Shown: positions 46,808 to 55,942 of the stretch, piece after piece
How positions within the stretch are numbered: the stretch's first letter is position 1
Layout: every line of letters starts with the position of its first letter
Assembly: GCA_900470965.1 (NCBI GenBank)
Contig: UCCS01000017.1
Span: 107,718-171,717 of the forward strand
Reading direction: 5' to 3'
Length of the DNA: 64,000 nt
Source: Hyphomicrobiales bacterium
GTDB taxonomy: Bacteria > Pseudomonadota > Alphaproteobacteria > Rhizobiales > Rhizobiaceae
Notes under the pieces: generated by a model
Seen by the model: the letters and a program-made list of their open reading frames with translations, nothing else
Told to the model about the DNA's origin: nothing
Database searches by the model: none
Position numbers and translations under genes: made by a program

Positions 46808-48778
46808 ATGGGGGGCAACAGTTCCGCACAGGGCGGTGCCATCGTCTTTGAAACAGGCGTGGAGTTTTCTGTCTGGTCGCATCATGCAGCGCAGGTCGAT
46901 CTCTGCCTCTTCGACGATGACGGCAAGGAATATGCGAGGCTCCCCATGGCCCGCGACAGCGACCACATCTTCCGTCTTTTTGTCGATGGATTGAAGGAAG
47001 GCGCACGCTACGGCTACCGCGCGGACGGCATTTACGCTCCGGATAACGGCCTGTGGTTCGACCCCTCGAAGCTGCTGATCGATCCCTATGCCAAGGCGGT
47101 CGATGGGCCTTTCCATTACGACCCGCGGCTCGGCATCTTCGGCGAAGATACGCAGCACCTGATCCCGAAGTCGGTCGTCACCAAAGACGCGCCCCTCAAA
47201 AGCCGAAAGCCGCTCTTCAAACCGGGCGGCTTTATTTATGAGGTGGCGGTTAAGCCCTTCACCATCCTGCATCCGGACGTGCCGGAAGCTCAACGCGGCA
47301 CCGTCGCCGCTCTGGCCCATCCCTCCGTAATCACTCACCTGAAGCGCATCGGCGTCGATGCCGTCGAGCTGATGCCGATCACCGCCTGGATCGACGAGCG
47401 GCATCTGCCGCCGCTCGGCCTGACGAACGGCTGGGGCTACAATCCCGTTGCCTTCATGGCACTCGATCCGCGTATCGTGCCGGGTGGTATCGTAGAGCTC
47501 AGCGAAACAGTGGCGAAGCTGCATGAGGAAGGCATCGCCGTCATCCTCGACCTTGTTTTCAACCATACGGGCGAAAGCGACCGATACGGCACGACGCTGT
47601 CGCTGCGCGGTATCGATAATCTCAGCTACTACCGCCACGTAGCGGACCGGCCATCCGTGCTCGTCAACGATACCGGCACCGGCAATACGGTTGCCTGCGA
47701 CCATCCCTACGTCCAGCGGCTCATCATCGACAGCTTGCGCCATTTCGTCTGCAATGCCGGCATCGACGGCTTCCGTTTCGACCTCGCTCCCGTTCTCGGC
47801 CGCACGGCAAACGGCTTCGACCGCAACGGCACTCTGGCCGCGATCCTCGCCGACGACCTGCTCGCCGATCGCATCATGATCGCCGAACCCTGGGATATCG
47901 GCCCAAGCGGCTATCAGCTCGGCAATTTCCCGGCACCCTTCCTGGAGTGGAACGACCGTGCCCGCGATGACATCAGGTGCTATTGGCGTGGCGATGACTG
48001 GAAGACGGGTTCGCTCGCGACCGTGCTGGCCGGCTCGTCGAACATTTTCTCAGCCAATGGCGGGACAGAGACCCGAAGCGTCAATTTCCTCGCTGCCCAT
48101 GACGGTTTCACGCTCCTCGACCTCGTGTCCTATAGCGGCAAGCACAATGAGGCGAACGGCGAGAACAATCGCGACGGCCACAACGAGAACCATTCCTGGA
48201 ACAACGGCGTCGAAGGTGAAACCGCCTATCCCGTCATCCGGGAACGCCGCAAGGCCGATGTCATGGCGCTCATCTCCACCCTCTTTGCCAGCCGCGGCAG
48301 CGTGATGTTGACGGCCGGAGACGAGGGCGGCCGCACGCAGCACGGCAACAACAATGCCTATTGCCAGGACAACGAGATCACCTGGGTCGACTGGAAGCTG
48401 CTGGACGAAGACCTGATCGCCCATACCGCCTTCGTCGCCACGCTTCGCCGCCGTTTCTCGGTCTTCTCCGACCTGGCCTTCTTTTCCGGTAACGGCGATG
48501 TGGAGTGGATTTCGCTCGCCAGCGAGCCGATGACAACAGGCGAATGGGAAACGCCCTCGCTCTCCACCCTCGGCATGGTGCTTGCAACGCACGATCGTTC
48601 CAACCGCAAAGAGACCCGCCTCGCCGTGCTCTTCAACCGCTCCGAACAGCATCAACTCTTCACGCTTCCCTCAGCCGGCGAAGCAAACTGGCGCCAGCTT
48701 CTGCCGGATGGCGCACGGAAAGTCGGTGGTCGCGCCACCGTTGAGCCGCGTTCGGTTGCCTATTTCGTGGAAAATTGA
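46808..48778 (+). CDS. glgX: Glycogen debranching enzyme GlgX
   Basis: 656 residues from ATG 46808 (GGGGGG site upstream). Isoamylase-type GH13: N-terminal CBM48 (about 1-115, FETGVEFSVWSHHAAQVDL cut at residue 30), catalytic barrel about 150-520. Nucleophile Asp in DGFRFDLAPVL, acid Glu in RIMIAEPWDIG, third Asp in NFLAAHDGFTLLDLV. It removes short outer branches left by GlgP. Last gene of the glycogen operon, 13 bp after pgm. No obvious intrinsic terminator was found before the MaoC gene. Confidence 0.96.
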   Translation: MGGNSSAQGGAIVFETGVEFSVWSHHAAQVDLCLFDDDGKEYARLPMARDSDHIFRLFVDGLKEGARYGYRADGIYAPDNGLWFDPSKLLIDPYAKAVDGPFHYDPRLGIFGEDTQHLIPKSVVTKDAPLKSRKPLFKPGGFIYEVAVKPFTILHPDVPEAQRGTVAALAHPSVITHLKRIGVDAVELMPITAWIDERHLPPLGLTNGWGYNPVAFMALDPRIVPGGIVELSETVAKLHEEGIAVILDLVFNHTGESDRYGTTLSLRGIDNLSYYRHVADRPSVLVNDTGTGNTVACDHPYVQRLIIDSLRHFVCNAGIDGFRFDLAPVLGRTANGFDRNGTLAAILADDLLADRIMIAEPWDIGPSGYQLGNFPAPFLEWNDRARDDIRCYWRGDDWKTGSLATVLAGSSNIFSANGGTETRSVNFLAAHDGFTLLDLVSYSGKHNEANGENNRDGHNENHSWNNGVEGETAYPVIRERRKADVMALISTLFASRGSVMLTAGDEGGRTQHGNNNAYCQDNEITWVDWKLLDEDLIAHTAFVATLRRRFSVFSDLAFFSGNGDVEWISLASEPMTTGEWETPSLSTLGMVLATHDRSNRKETRLAVLFNRSEQHQLFTLPSAGEANWRQLLPDGARKVGGRATVEPRSVAYFVEN

Positions 48779-48865
48779 TCCACGAAACCCGCGAGTACGA
48801 ATCGTTATCGCAATCGTCACGAATGCGCGATAAGGCTTGCGGCTGCGGCTTTTTACGAGGAATGC

Positions 48866-49354
48866 ATGGTCATGGAAATTTCGCTCTCGGATGTCCGGGG
48901 GCTGGTTGGCACGGAAACAGGATTGTCTGACTGGATCCTCGTCGATCAGAAGATGATTGATGCCTTTGCCGAGGCCACCGGCGACCATCAGTTCATTCAC
49001 GTCGATCCTGTTCGCGCAGCAGCCGAAAGTCCCTTCGGCGGAACCATCGCCCACGGCTTCCTGACACTCTCGCTGCTGTCAACGATGAATTACAATTGCC
49101 TGCCCAAGGTGCGCGAGCAGACGATGGGCATCAACTACGGCTTCGACAAAGTCCGCTTCATGTCGCCGGTCAAGAGCGGCACCCGTATCCGCGGCCACTT
49201 CGTACTCTCGGACGCCCGCTTCCGCGGCGCCGGCATGCTGATGACGACCTATGATGTCTCGATCGAGATCGAGAACGAAAAGAAGCCGGCGCTCACCACC
49301 CGCTGGATCACCATCATCCAGTTCGACCCGAAAGACCGGCCGGAAGACGTTTAA
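48866..49354 (+). CDS. MaoC-family (R)-specific enoyl-CoA hydratase-like protein
   Basis: 162 residues from ATG 48866 (GAGGA upstream; a second ATG at 48872 is possible). Single hot-dog domain with the hydratase 2 motif: FAEATGDHQFIHVDPVRA, where Asp and His form the catalytic dyad, then FGGTIAHGFLTLSL. It hydrates trans-2-enoyl-CoA to (R)-3-hydroxyacyl-CoA, supplying either beta-oxidation or polyhydroxyalkanoate synthesis; the acyl chain length is not readable. It stands 87 bp after glgX and converges on the sarcosine oxidase operon. Confidence 0.9.
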   Translation: MVMEISLSDVRGLVGTETGLSDWILVDQKMIDAFAEATGDHQFIHVDPVRAAAESPFGGTIAHGFLTLSLLSTMNYNCLPKVREQTMGINYGFDKVRFMSPVKSGTRIRGHFVLSDARFRGAGMLMTTYDVSIEIENEKKPALTTRWITIIQFDPKDRPEDV

Positions 49355-49369
49355 GGTCCTTTGCGGGCC

Positions 49370-49918
49370 TTAATGGCTCGCGTCCTCGGCGCCTTCGGAG
49401 AGCAGCCCGAAGACATAATCCGAAAACGACCGCCAGCATTCCACCCGGAACGTATCCTCCTCGCTGCGGAAGAGCACGATCTCGACTTTGCCGAAGATCG
49501 TCCGCGAGCAAGCGCCCACCCGGAAAATTTCCAGAGAGAGGTCCTGCGGGCAGCCGGCGGACAGCGTCGTCTCCGCACCCGGTCCGGAAGCAATGATACC
49601 GACGTTGCGGTGGGAGACATCGACCGCCGAATGCGGGACATCAGCGCCTGAAAGAAGCGCCGGAAGATCCGAACCAGCCTCGTCAATTACGAGCCATTCG
49701 TCCGGGCCGAGCCAGAGCGCCGAACGCCCCCCGGCACGGCCGGAGGTCTTGGGTAATGTCGGCAAAGTCAGCCCCAGCGCGGAAGAGAGCGCCGATACGG
49801 ATTCAGCCGGCGCACGCAGCGCAAGGCGGCTTGCGACCGGTGCCACCGTCAGGCGCACCGTCGCCGAACCAGCAAGGAGACCAGAGAGAGCCGGTTTGCG
49901 AATTGCGACCTCAGCCAT
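49370..49918 (-). CDS. soxG: Sarcosine oxidase gamma subunit
   Basis: 182 residues from ATG 49918 (MAEVAIRKPALSG), overlapping the soxA 3' end by eight bases. It matches the SoxG family (GcvT/YgfZ-like fold), with WLGPDEWLVID near residue 75 and an AVDVSHRNVGI segment. It is one of four subunits of the heterotetrameric enzyme, next to SoxA at the tetrahydrofolate side. Last gene of soxB-soxD-soxA-soxG. Confidence 0.92.
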   Translation of the reverse strand: MAEVAIRKPALSGLLAGSATVRLTVAPVASRLALRAPAESVSALSSALGLTLPTLPKTSGRAGGRSALWLGPDEWLVIDEAGSDLPALLSGADVPHSAVDVSHRNVGIIASGPGAETTLSAGCPQDLSLEIFRVGACSRTIFGKVEIVLFRSEEDTFRVECWRSFSDYVFGLLSEGAEDASH

Positions 49919-52904
49919 GGATACGGCCTCCTTCCTTGTCAAAGAACACCAGATCCGTCACCTCGACCGGAATGGTCCGGTCCGGCATCGGCACATAGAG
50001 CGTTTCGCCCACCAGATTGCGGCCACCTTCAACCAGTGCAAAGGCGATCGAGCGACCACAATTCTCAGACCAGTAGGCCGATGTCACGTGACCGAGCATC
50101 GTCATCGGCTTAGGCTGGTTCGGGTTGGCGACGATCTGCGCGCCCTCTTCGAGCACCAGCTTCGCGTCCTTCGTCGCAAGACCGACGAGTTGCTTGCGGC
50201 CGTCCTTGACAAGATCGGGCCGCTTCAGTCCGCGAATACCGACGAAGTCCGCCTTCTTCTTCGAGACAGCCCAAGAGAGCCCGGCGTCATCAGGCGTCAC
50301 CGTACCATCCGTATCCTGGCCGACGATGATGTAGCCCTTCTCGGCGCGCAGCACATGCATGGTTTCGGTGCCGTAGACGCAGGCGCCGAGTGGCTCGGCA
50401 TTGGCCCAGACTGCCTCCAGCACCGACTGGCCATAGTCGGCGGGCACATTGATTTCAAAGCCGGTCTCGCCGGTAAAGGAGACACGGAAGAGACGTGCCG
50501 GAATACCTGCCACCTTACACTCGGCGACACTCATGTGCGGGAAGGCTTCGTTGGATATATCAAGCCCTTCGACCAGCGGCGCCACGATATCGCGCGCCTT
50601 TGGCCCCTGCACGGCGATTACAGCCCACTGCTCGGTCACCGAGGTCAGCCATACCTTCAGATGCGGGAATTCCGTCTGCAGATAGTCTTCCATGTGGTTG
50701 AGAACACGCGGCGCCCCGCCGGTCGTGGTCGTCACATGGAAACGGTCATCGGAGAGACGACCGACGACGCCGTCGTCATAAACGAAGCCGTCTTCGCGCA
50801 GCATGATGCCGTAGCGGCATTTGCCTGGTTTCAGCGTGTCCCAGGCATTGGTGTACATGAGGTTCATGAATTCGGCGGCATCGGGTCCGACGATCTCGAT
50901 CTTGCCGAGCGTCGAGGCGTCGAAGATACCGGCAACGTCGCGCGCCGTGCGGCATTCGCGGGCAACGGCCTGATGCATCGTTTCGCCGGCGCGCGGATAA
51001 AACCAGGCGCGCTTCCAGTTGCCGACATCTTCGAAGACGGCGCCCTTGGCCTCTTCCCAGGCATGCAGCGGCGTCTTGCGCGTCGGGTCGAACAAGGGCC
51101 CACGCGAATGTGCGATCAGCGCTCCGTAAGTCACCGGCGTGTAAGGCGCGCGGAAAGTGGTAAGACCGACCTGCGGAATATCCTTGCCAAGCATTTCGGC
51201 GGCGATCGCCAAGCCATGCATGTTGGAAAGCTTGCCCTGGTCGGAAGCCATGCCGTTCGTCGTGAAGCGCTTGATATGCTCGATCGAATGCATGCCCTCG
51301 CGCACCGCAAGGCGGATGTCCTTGGCGCAGACATCGTGCTGGAAGTCGATGAATGCCTTGGCATTCGTCTCCGGCCCGGCACCTTCGGCAGCACCAATCA
51401 TGCCACCCGTCCAGTCGAAGGCCTGCTCGACAGAAATGCCGATCTTGCTGCCCGCCTGCCTGCCGACGGCCTGCGCCATCAGCTCGCCGGCGGCAAGCGA
51501 TTCCTCGACGGTCTGCTGCAGACCATCCGTACCATTGCAGGCGCCGACGGAAAGGCAGTCCTGCGCATAGGTGCCGGGCAGGAAACGCTGCGTCTCGGCA
51601 TCGAAGGCAACCTTGCCCCGCGACTGGGAGAAGAGATGCACGGAGGGTGTCCATCCAGCGCAGACCAGCAGCGCATCGACGGCGATCTTGCGTGGTGATG
51701 CGCCGCCGTTGCGCGCGACCGTCATCGACGAGATTCGCAGCGCACCCGACGTATTGACGACCGACTGACCGGTCAGCACATCGATGCCGAGCGTACGGGC
51801 TTCGGCCAATACTGCTGCACCCGGCGCCTGTCTACTATCGACGATCGCAGCGATCGAAACACCCGCCCGCTTCAGGTCGAAGGCCACCTCGTAGGCTGAA
51901 TCGTGCGCAGTATAGATGCCGACCTTCTGGCCGACCGCAACGCCGTAATGATTGAGATACATCCGCCCGGCCGAAGCGAGCATGATGCCCGGCCGGTCAT
52001 TGTTCGGAAACACCATGTGCCGTTCGATGGCGCCGGTCGCCAGGATGACGCGCTTGGCGCGGACCTGCCACAGCCGTTCGCGCGGCAGATCGCGGCCGGG
52101 GCGGGCGATATGATCGGTGACGCGTTCGACGAGGCCGATGAAATTATGGTTGTAGTAGCCGAAGGCCGTGGTTCGGGTCAGGACCTTCACGTTCTCCATG
52201 GCCTTCAGGCGTGCAAGGGTCTTCTGCACCCAGGCGTAACCGTCAAGCCCATCCACTTTCACGCCAGCGTCGAAGCGCAATGCGCCACCGGCTTCCGCCT
52301 GCTCGTCGCAGAGGATGATTTTTGCTCCGGCTTCCGCAGCAGCCAACGCTGCCGAAAGACCGGCAATACCGGCACCGACGACCAGCACGTCGCAATGGGC
52401 ATAACGGCTGGCATAGTGGTCGGGATCGTCTTCCGTGGGCGCGACGCCAAGGCCGGCAGCACGGCGGATCATCGGCTCGTATACACGTTTCCAGGCGGCC
52501 CGCGGCCACATGAATGTCTTGTAGTAGAAGCCCGCCGCGAAGAAGGGCGAGAACAGGTTATTAACCGCACCGACATCGAAGGAAAGCGACGGCCAACGGT
52601 TCTGCGACTTCACGATCATGCCGTCGAAGACTTCCTGCACGGTTGCCCGCACATTCGGTTGCTTGCGGGCGCTGTCGCGCGCGACATCGATCAGCGCATT
52701 CGGCTCCTCGGCGCCGGCCGAAAGAATGCCGCGCGGGCGATGGTATTTGAACGAACGGCCGACAAGATGCACACCATGGGCAATCAAGGCCGAGGCAACA
52801 GTATCGCCTTCGAGCGCTGTATAGCTCTTGCCGTCGAAGGTGAAACGCGCGGTTTTGGCGGGCGTCAGCCGGCCCTTGCCGGCAATACGGTTCGCGCCGC
52901 TCAT
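49911..52904 (-). CDS. soxA: Sarcosine oxidase alpha subunit
   Basis: 997 residues, the family length. N-terminal 2Fe-2S-like fold (about 15-100, with GRSFKYHRPRGIL); NAD-binding flavoprotein domain (about 165-580, DVLVVGAGIAGLSAALAAAE); C-terminal GcvT-like aminomethyltransferase domain (about 605-990) that passes the methylene group to tetrahydrofolate. The enzyme oxidises sarcosine to glycine, giving H2O2 and 5,10-methylene-THF. ATGA overlap with soxD upstream and an eight-base overlap with soxG downstream show tight coupling. In rhizobia sarcosine comes from betaine and carnitine breakdown. Confidence 0.96.
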   Translation of the reverse strand: MSGANRIAGKGRLTPAKTARFTFDGKSYTALEGDTVASALIAHGVHLVGRSFKYHRPRGILSAGAEEPNALIDVARDSARKQPNVRATVQEVFDGMIVKSQNRWPSLSFDVGAVNNLFSPFFAAGFYYKTFMWPRAAWKRVYEPMIRRAAGLGVAPTEDDPDHYASRYAHCDVLVVGAGIAGLSAALAAAEAGAKIILCDEQAEAGGALRFDAGVKVDGLDGYAWVQKTLARLKAMENVKVLTRTTAFGYYNHNFIGLVERVTDHIARPGRDLPRERLWQVRAKRVILATGAIERHMVFPNNDRPGIMLASAGRMYLNHYGVAVGQKVGIYTAHDSAYEVAFDLKRAGVSIAAIVDSRQAPGAAVLAEARTLGIDVLTGQSVVNTSGALRISSMTVARNGGASPRKIAVDALLVCAGWTPSVHLFSQSRGKVAFDAETQRFLPGTYAQDCLSVGACNGTDGLQQTVEESLAAGELMAQAVGRQAGSKIGISVEQAFDWTGGMIGAAEGAGPETNAKAFIDFQHDVCAKDIRLAVREGMHSIEHIKRFTTNGMASDQGKLSNMHGLAIAAEMLGKDIPQVGLTTFRAPYTPVTYGALIAHSRGPLFDPTRKTPLHAWEEAKGAVFEDVGNWKRAWFYPRAGETMHQAVARECRTARDVAGIFDASTLGKIEIVGPDAAEFMNLMYTNAWDTLKPGKCRYGIMLREDGFVYDDGVVGRLSDDRFHVTTTTGGAPRVLNHMEDYLQTEFPHLKVWLTSVTEQWAVIAVQGPKARDIVAPLVEGLDISNEAFPHMSVAECKVAGIPARLFRVSFTGETGFEINVPADYGQSVLEAVWANAEPLGACVYGTETMHVLRAEKGYIIVGQDTDGTVTPDDAGLSWAVSKKKADFVGIRGLKRPDLVKDGRKQLVGLATKDAKLVLEEGAQIVANPNQPKPMTMLGHVTSAYWSENCGRSIAFALVEGGRNLVGETLYVPMPDRTIPVEVTDLVFFDKEGGRIHG

Positions 52905-53242
52905 TGGGCCTCTCCTTCAACTGCTTCGTAGGTCTCGATCGGCGCATGCGGCTCGGCCGCAGTCCCGATAGCAGGCTTCGGTTCGCCGGCCTTATAGGTC
53001 ATGATGAACTTGTCGCTGATCGTATCGCGCGCCGCGTTGAAGAAGCGCCCGCAGCCGTGCATGTGCCGCCAGCGCTCGAAGATCAGGCCTTTCGGATTGT
53101 CGCGCAGGAAGAAATATTCTTCGAACTGCTCGTCAGAGATTGAGGCGATATTGGCCGGCCGAACGATGTGAGCGTCACCGGCACCACGGAACTCGAGCTC
53201 GGAGCGCTCTTCCTGACAGTAAGGGCAATAGATCAGCAGCAT
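52901..53242 (-). CDS. soxD: Sarcosine oxidase delta subunit
   Basis: 113 residues. Zinc ligands are seen as Cys6 and Cys9 in YCPYCQ and the His/Cys cluster WRHMHGCGRFF (His60, His62, Cys64). The segment FFLRDNPKGLIFERW is typical of SoxD. It lies 12 bp after soxB and overlaps the soxA start (ATGA). Confidence 0.95.
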   Translation of the reverse strand: MLLIYCPYCQEERSELEFRGAGDAHIVRPANIASISDEQFEEYFFLRDNPKGLIFERWRHMHGCGRFFNAARDTISDKFIMTYKAGEPKPAIGTAAEPHAPIETYEAVEGEAQ

Positions 53243-53254
53243 GTCGTCCTCCTG

Positions 53255-54508
53255 TCAGTGCGCGACGGCGGCAGCCGCCGCCTCGTCAATCAGCCGACCA
53301 GAGCGGAACCGCTCCAGCGTCAGCCCGGCATTGAACTTGTGCACCTCGTCGCGGGCGATCAGATGGGCGAAGAGATTGGCCGAACCCGGTGTCGCCTTGA
53401 AGCCACCGGTACCCCAGCCGCAATTGACGTAGAGCCCGGGAACAGGCGTCTTCGACTGGATGGCCGAACGGTCCGGCGTATTGTCGACGATACCGCCCCA
53501 CTGCCGCATCATCTTGACGCGGCGGAACATCGGGAAAAGCTCGCAAATGGCGTCGAGCGTATGCGTGATGATCTGCAGGCCACCAGTCTGGGAGTAGGAG
53601 TTATACTGATCCGTACCCGCACCGATGACGAGTTCACCCTTGTCGGACTGCGAGATATAGGCATGCACCGTGTTCGACATGACGACGCAGGGAAAGATCG
53701 GCTTCAGCGGCTCGGAAACCAGTGCCTGCAGCGGGCTCGATTGCAGCGGCACGCGCACGTCCGCCATCTTCATGATTGTTGTCGTGTGGCCGGCAGCCGA
53801 CACGCCAATCTTCTTCGCGCCGATGAAGCCTCTGTTGGTCTCGACGCCGGTGACCCGACCGTCCGGGCCACGGCGAATGCCGGTGACTTCGCAATTCTGG
53901 ATGATGTGCACACCGCGGTCTGACGCCGCACGTGCATAACCCCAGGCAACCGCATCGTGACGCGCCGTGCCGCCGCGGCGCTGCAAGGCGGCGCCATTGA
54001 TCGGGTAGCGGGCCGTCGCCGAAATATCGAGCGGCGGACAGTAGGCCTTGGCCTGCTCGGGTGTCAGCCATTCATTGTCGATGCCGTAGAGCCGGTTGGC
54101 ATGGATATGCCGCTTGAAGCTCTGCATGTCATGCACATTGTGCGACAGCATCATCACGCCGCGCGGCGAATACATGACATTGTAATTGAGCTCCTGCGAC
54201 AGCCCTTCCCAGAGCTTCATCGAATGCTCGTAAATGTGCATGCTCTCTTCATAGAGATAGTTGGAGCGGATGATCGTGGTGTTGCGGCCGGTATTGCCGC
54301 CGCCTAGCCAGCCCTTTTCCAGCACCGCCACATTGGTGATGCCGTGCTCCTTGGCAAGGTAATAAGCTGCGCCCAGCCCATGACCGCCACCGCCGATGAT
54401 GATCACGTCATATTCGGGTCGCGGCTCCGGCGAAGTCCACTGCTTTTCCCAGCCCCTGTGCCCGCGCAGAGCCTCCCGCGCTACGGCAAAAACCGAATAT
54501 TTCCGCAT
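53255..54508 (-). CDS. soxB: Sarcosine oxidase beta subunit
   Basis: 417 residues. FAD-binding motif DVIIIGGGGHGLGAAYYLA near residue 35, followed by the GGGNTGRNTTIIRSNYLY segment; C-terminal NCGWGTGGFKATPGSA completes the DAO fold. It carries the FAD, and in the family also covalent FMN at the alpha-beta interface, where sarcosine is oxidised. First gene of soxBDAG, divergent from the FecR-domain gene across 242 bp. Confidence 0.95.
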   Translation of the reverse strand: MRKYSVFAVAREALRGHRGWEKQWTSPEPRPEYDVIIIGGGGHGLGAAYYLAKEHGITNVAVLEKGWLGGGNTGRNTTIIRSNYLYEESMHIYEHSMKLWEGLSQELNYNVMYSPRGVMMLSHNVHDMQSFKRHIHANRLYGIDNEWLTPEQAKAYCPPLDISATARYPINGAALQRRGGTARHDAVAWGYARAASDRGVHIIQNCEVTGIRRGPDGRVTGVETNRGFIGAKKIGVSAAGHTTTIMKMADVRVPLQSSPLQALVSEPLKPIFPCVVMSNTVHAYISQSDKGELVIGAGTDQYNSYSQTGGLQIITHTLDAICELFPMFRRVKMMRQWGGIVDNTPDRSAIQSKTPVPGLYVNCGWGTGGFKATPGSANLFAHLIARDEVHKFNAGLTLERFRSGRLIDEAAAAAVAH

Positions 54509-54750
54509 CCGCCATCATCTCCTTCAGGCAAAGGCATTTTCGTCGTGGCCATACAAATCGCAAATCGAATTGCGGCACAACGGTTCTTTTGCGACGTGAA
54601 AGAGCTTTTGTTTTGACACGGCGACGGCTGCATCGCGCCGCTTGGCGGCGATCGGCCTTCGCAAATGCGACATAACCCTTTTCTCACCCAACAGGGCAGG
54701 CAGAACGGGGCCTACTGGAAATGTTAGTATCCCCTTATGTGGGGTGTACG

Positions 54751-55938
54751 ATGTTGGGTTGGCGTAGCATATGGATCGCGGGCATCTGCTTCGCGCTGTC
54801 AGGCGCGTGGCCGGCGTTCGCCGCTGAACCCGTCGGCCAGGCGACTCTCATCAAAACCGAAGTGACGGGACAGGGCGGGCCGATCATCGTCAATGACGAA
54901 GTCCACCGCAACGAGCGTATCCGCACCTCCCAATCGGGACTCGGCCAGTTCATCTTCCGCGACGGCACCAAGCTTGCCGTCGGCTGGGGCTCGTCCGTTG
55001 TCATCGACAAATATGTCTACGACGATACCGATTCAGTCAAACGCCTCTCCATCAAGGCGGCCAAGGGTACGTTCCGCTGGGTCAGCGGCAATTCGAAATC
55101 CTCGGCTTACCAAATCCAGACGCCGGCGGGCACGATCGGCGTGCGCGGCACTGCTTTCGATTTCTACGTCGGCCCCGACGGTACGACTGCCGTGGTGCTG
55201 CTGAATGGCGCGGCGACCTTTTGCGGTCCTGGCGGCTGCCGGCAATTGCAGCAGCGTTGCGATTGCGTCATTGCGCGGCCGAACGGCAACATGACGGATG
55301 CTCAGCCTGTCAACCGCAGCGTGCTGCAGAGGCTGGGCAACCAGCGCGCCCTTCCCTTCCTCTCTGGCAATCAGAGTTTAACGGGCGGCCTCGGTCTACT
55401 TGGCGGCTGCCGGATGGCCTCGGTCGACCCTGAGCGCAAAGACCGGCTTCGCCAGACACCCCGACCGCGAGATCCGGATCCACAGCCTCAGCAGCAACCA
55501 CAGAAGCAGGATGCTCCGCCGACGCAGCGGCCGGAAAAACCGCATCACGACAAGCCGCATCATGACAGGCCCCACCATGATAAGCCGGAGCGCGACTGGC
55601 ATGACAAACACGACGGGCATGGCTGGAGGGACAAGCACGATAGAGACGACCACCATGGCGATCATGGAAGGCCGGACCGGCACGAAGGGTTCGGACGCCC
55701 GGACCGGCACGACGCACCTGACAGGCCGAGCCGCACGGAGAGGGCAGATAACCACCAGGACCGCAGCCATCAGGACAGACCGAGCACGCAGGAAAGAAGC
55801 GGAGGCGAAAACCAAACTGCCGACAATGACCAGAGCGCGGGAAGAGATCGGGATCGTGACCGTGGCCACGATCGGGATCAGAACCGGAATCGAGGCTGGG
55901 GCGGAAACGGAAATCGGGACTGGAACCGCAACCGCTGA
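54751..55938 (+). CDS. Secreted FecR-domain protein with His/Asp/Arg-rich tail
   Basis: 395 residues from ATG 54751 (MLGWRSIWIAGICF; GGGGTG upstream). Signal peptide about 1-25, cleaved after FAA. FecR domain about 30-150: VTGQGGPIIVNDEVHRNERI, FIFRDGTKLAVGWGSSVVID and TPAGTIGVRGTAFDFYV. A cysteine-rich patch (CGPGGC, QQRCDCV) follows. The last 165 residues are low-complexity, with repeated H-D-K/R blocks (HHDKPHHDRPHHDKP) then D-R-N-rich repeats, so disordered and possibly metal-binding. It ends five bases before the convergent CHASE2 cyclase gene. Periplasmic FecR domains often pair with CHASE2 sensors, so a partner role is plausible. Confidence 0.87.
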   Translation: MLGWRSIWIAGICFALSGAWPAFAAEPVGQATLIKTEVTGQGGPIIVNDEVHRNERIRTSQSGLGQFIFRDGTKLAVGWGSSVVIDKYVYDDTDSVKRLSIKAAKGTFRWVSGNSKSSAYQIQTPAGTIGVRGTAFDFYVGPDGTTAVVLLNGAATFCGPGGCRQLQQRCDCVIARPNGNMTDAQPVNRSVLQRLGNQRALPFLSGNQSLTGGLGLLGGCRMASVDPERKDRLRQTPRPRDPDPQPQQQPQKQDAPPTQRPEKPHHDKPHHDRPHHDKPERDWHDKHDGHGWRDKHDRDDHHGDHGRPDRHEGFGRPDRHDAPDRPSRTERADNHQDRSHQDRPSTQERSGGENQTADNDQSAGRDRDRDRGHDRDQNRNRGWGGNGNRDWNRNR

Positions 55939-55942
55939 CTGA

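Noticed and set aside
49488..51698. Long plus-strand ORF of 736 codons opposite soxG/soxA
   Set aside because: Shadow of high-GC codon bias in soxA; no ribosome site and no recognisable domain.
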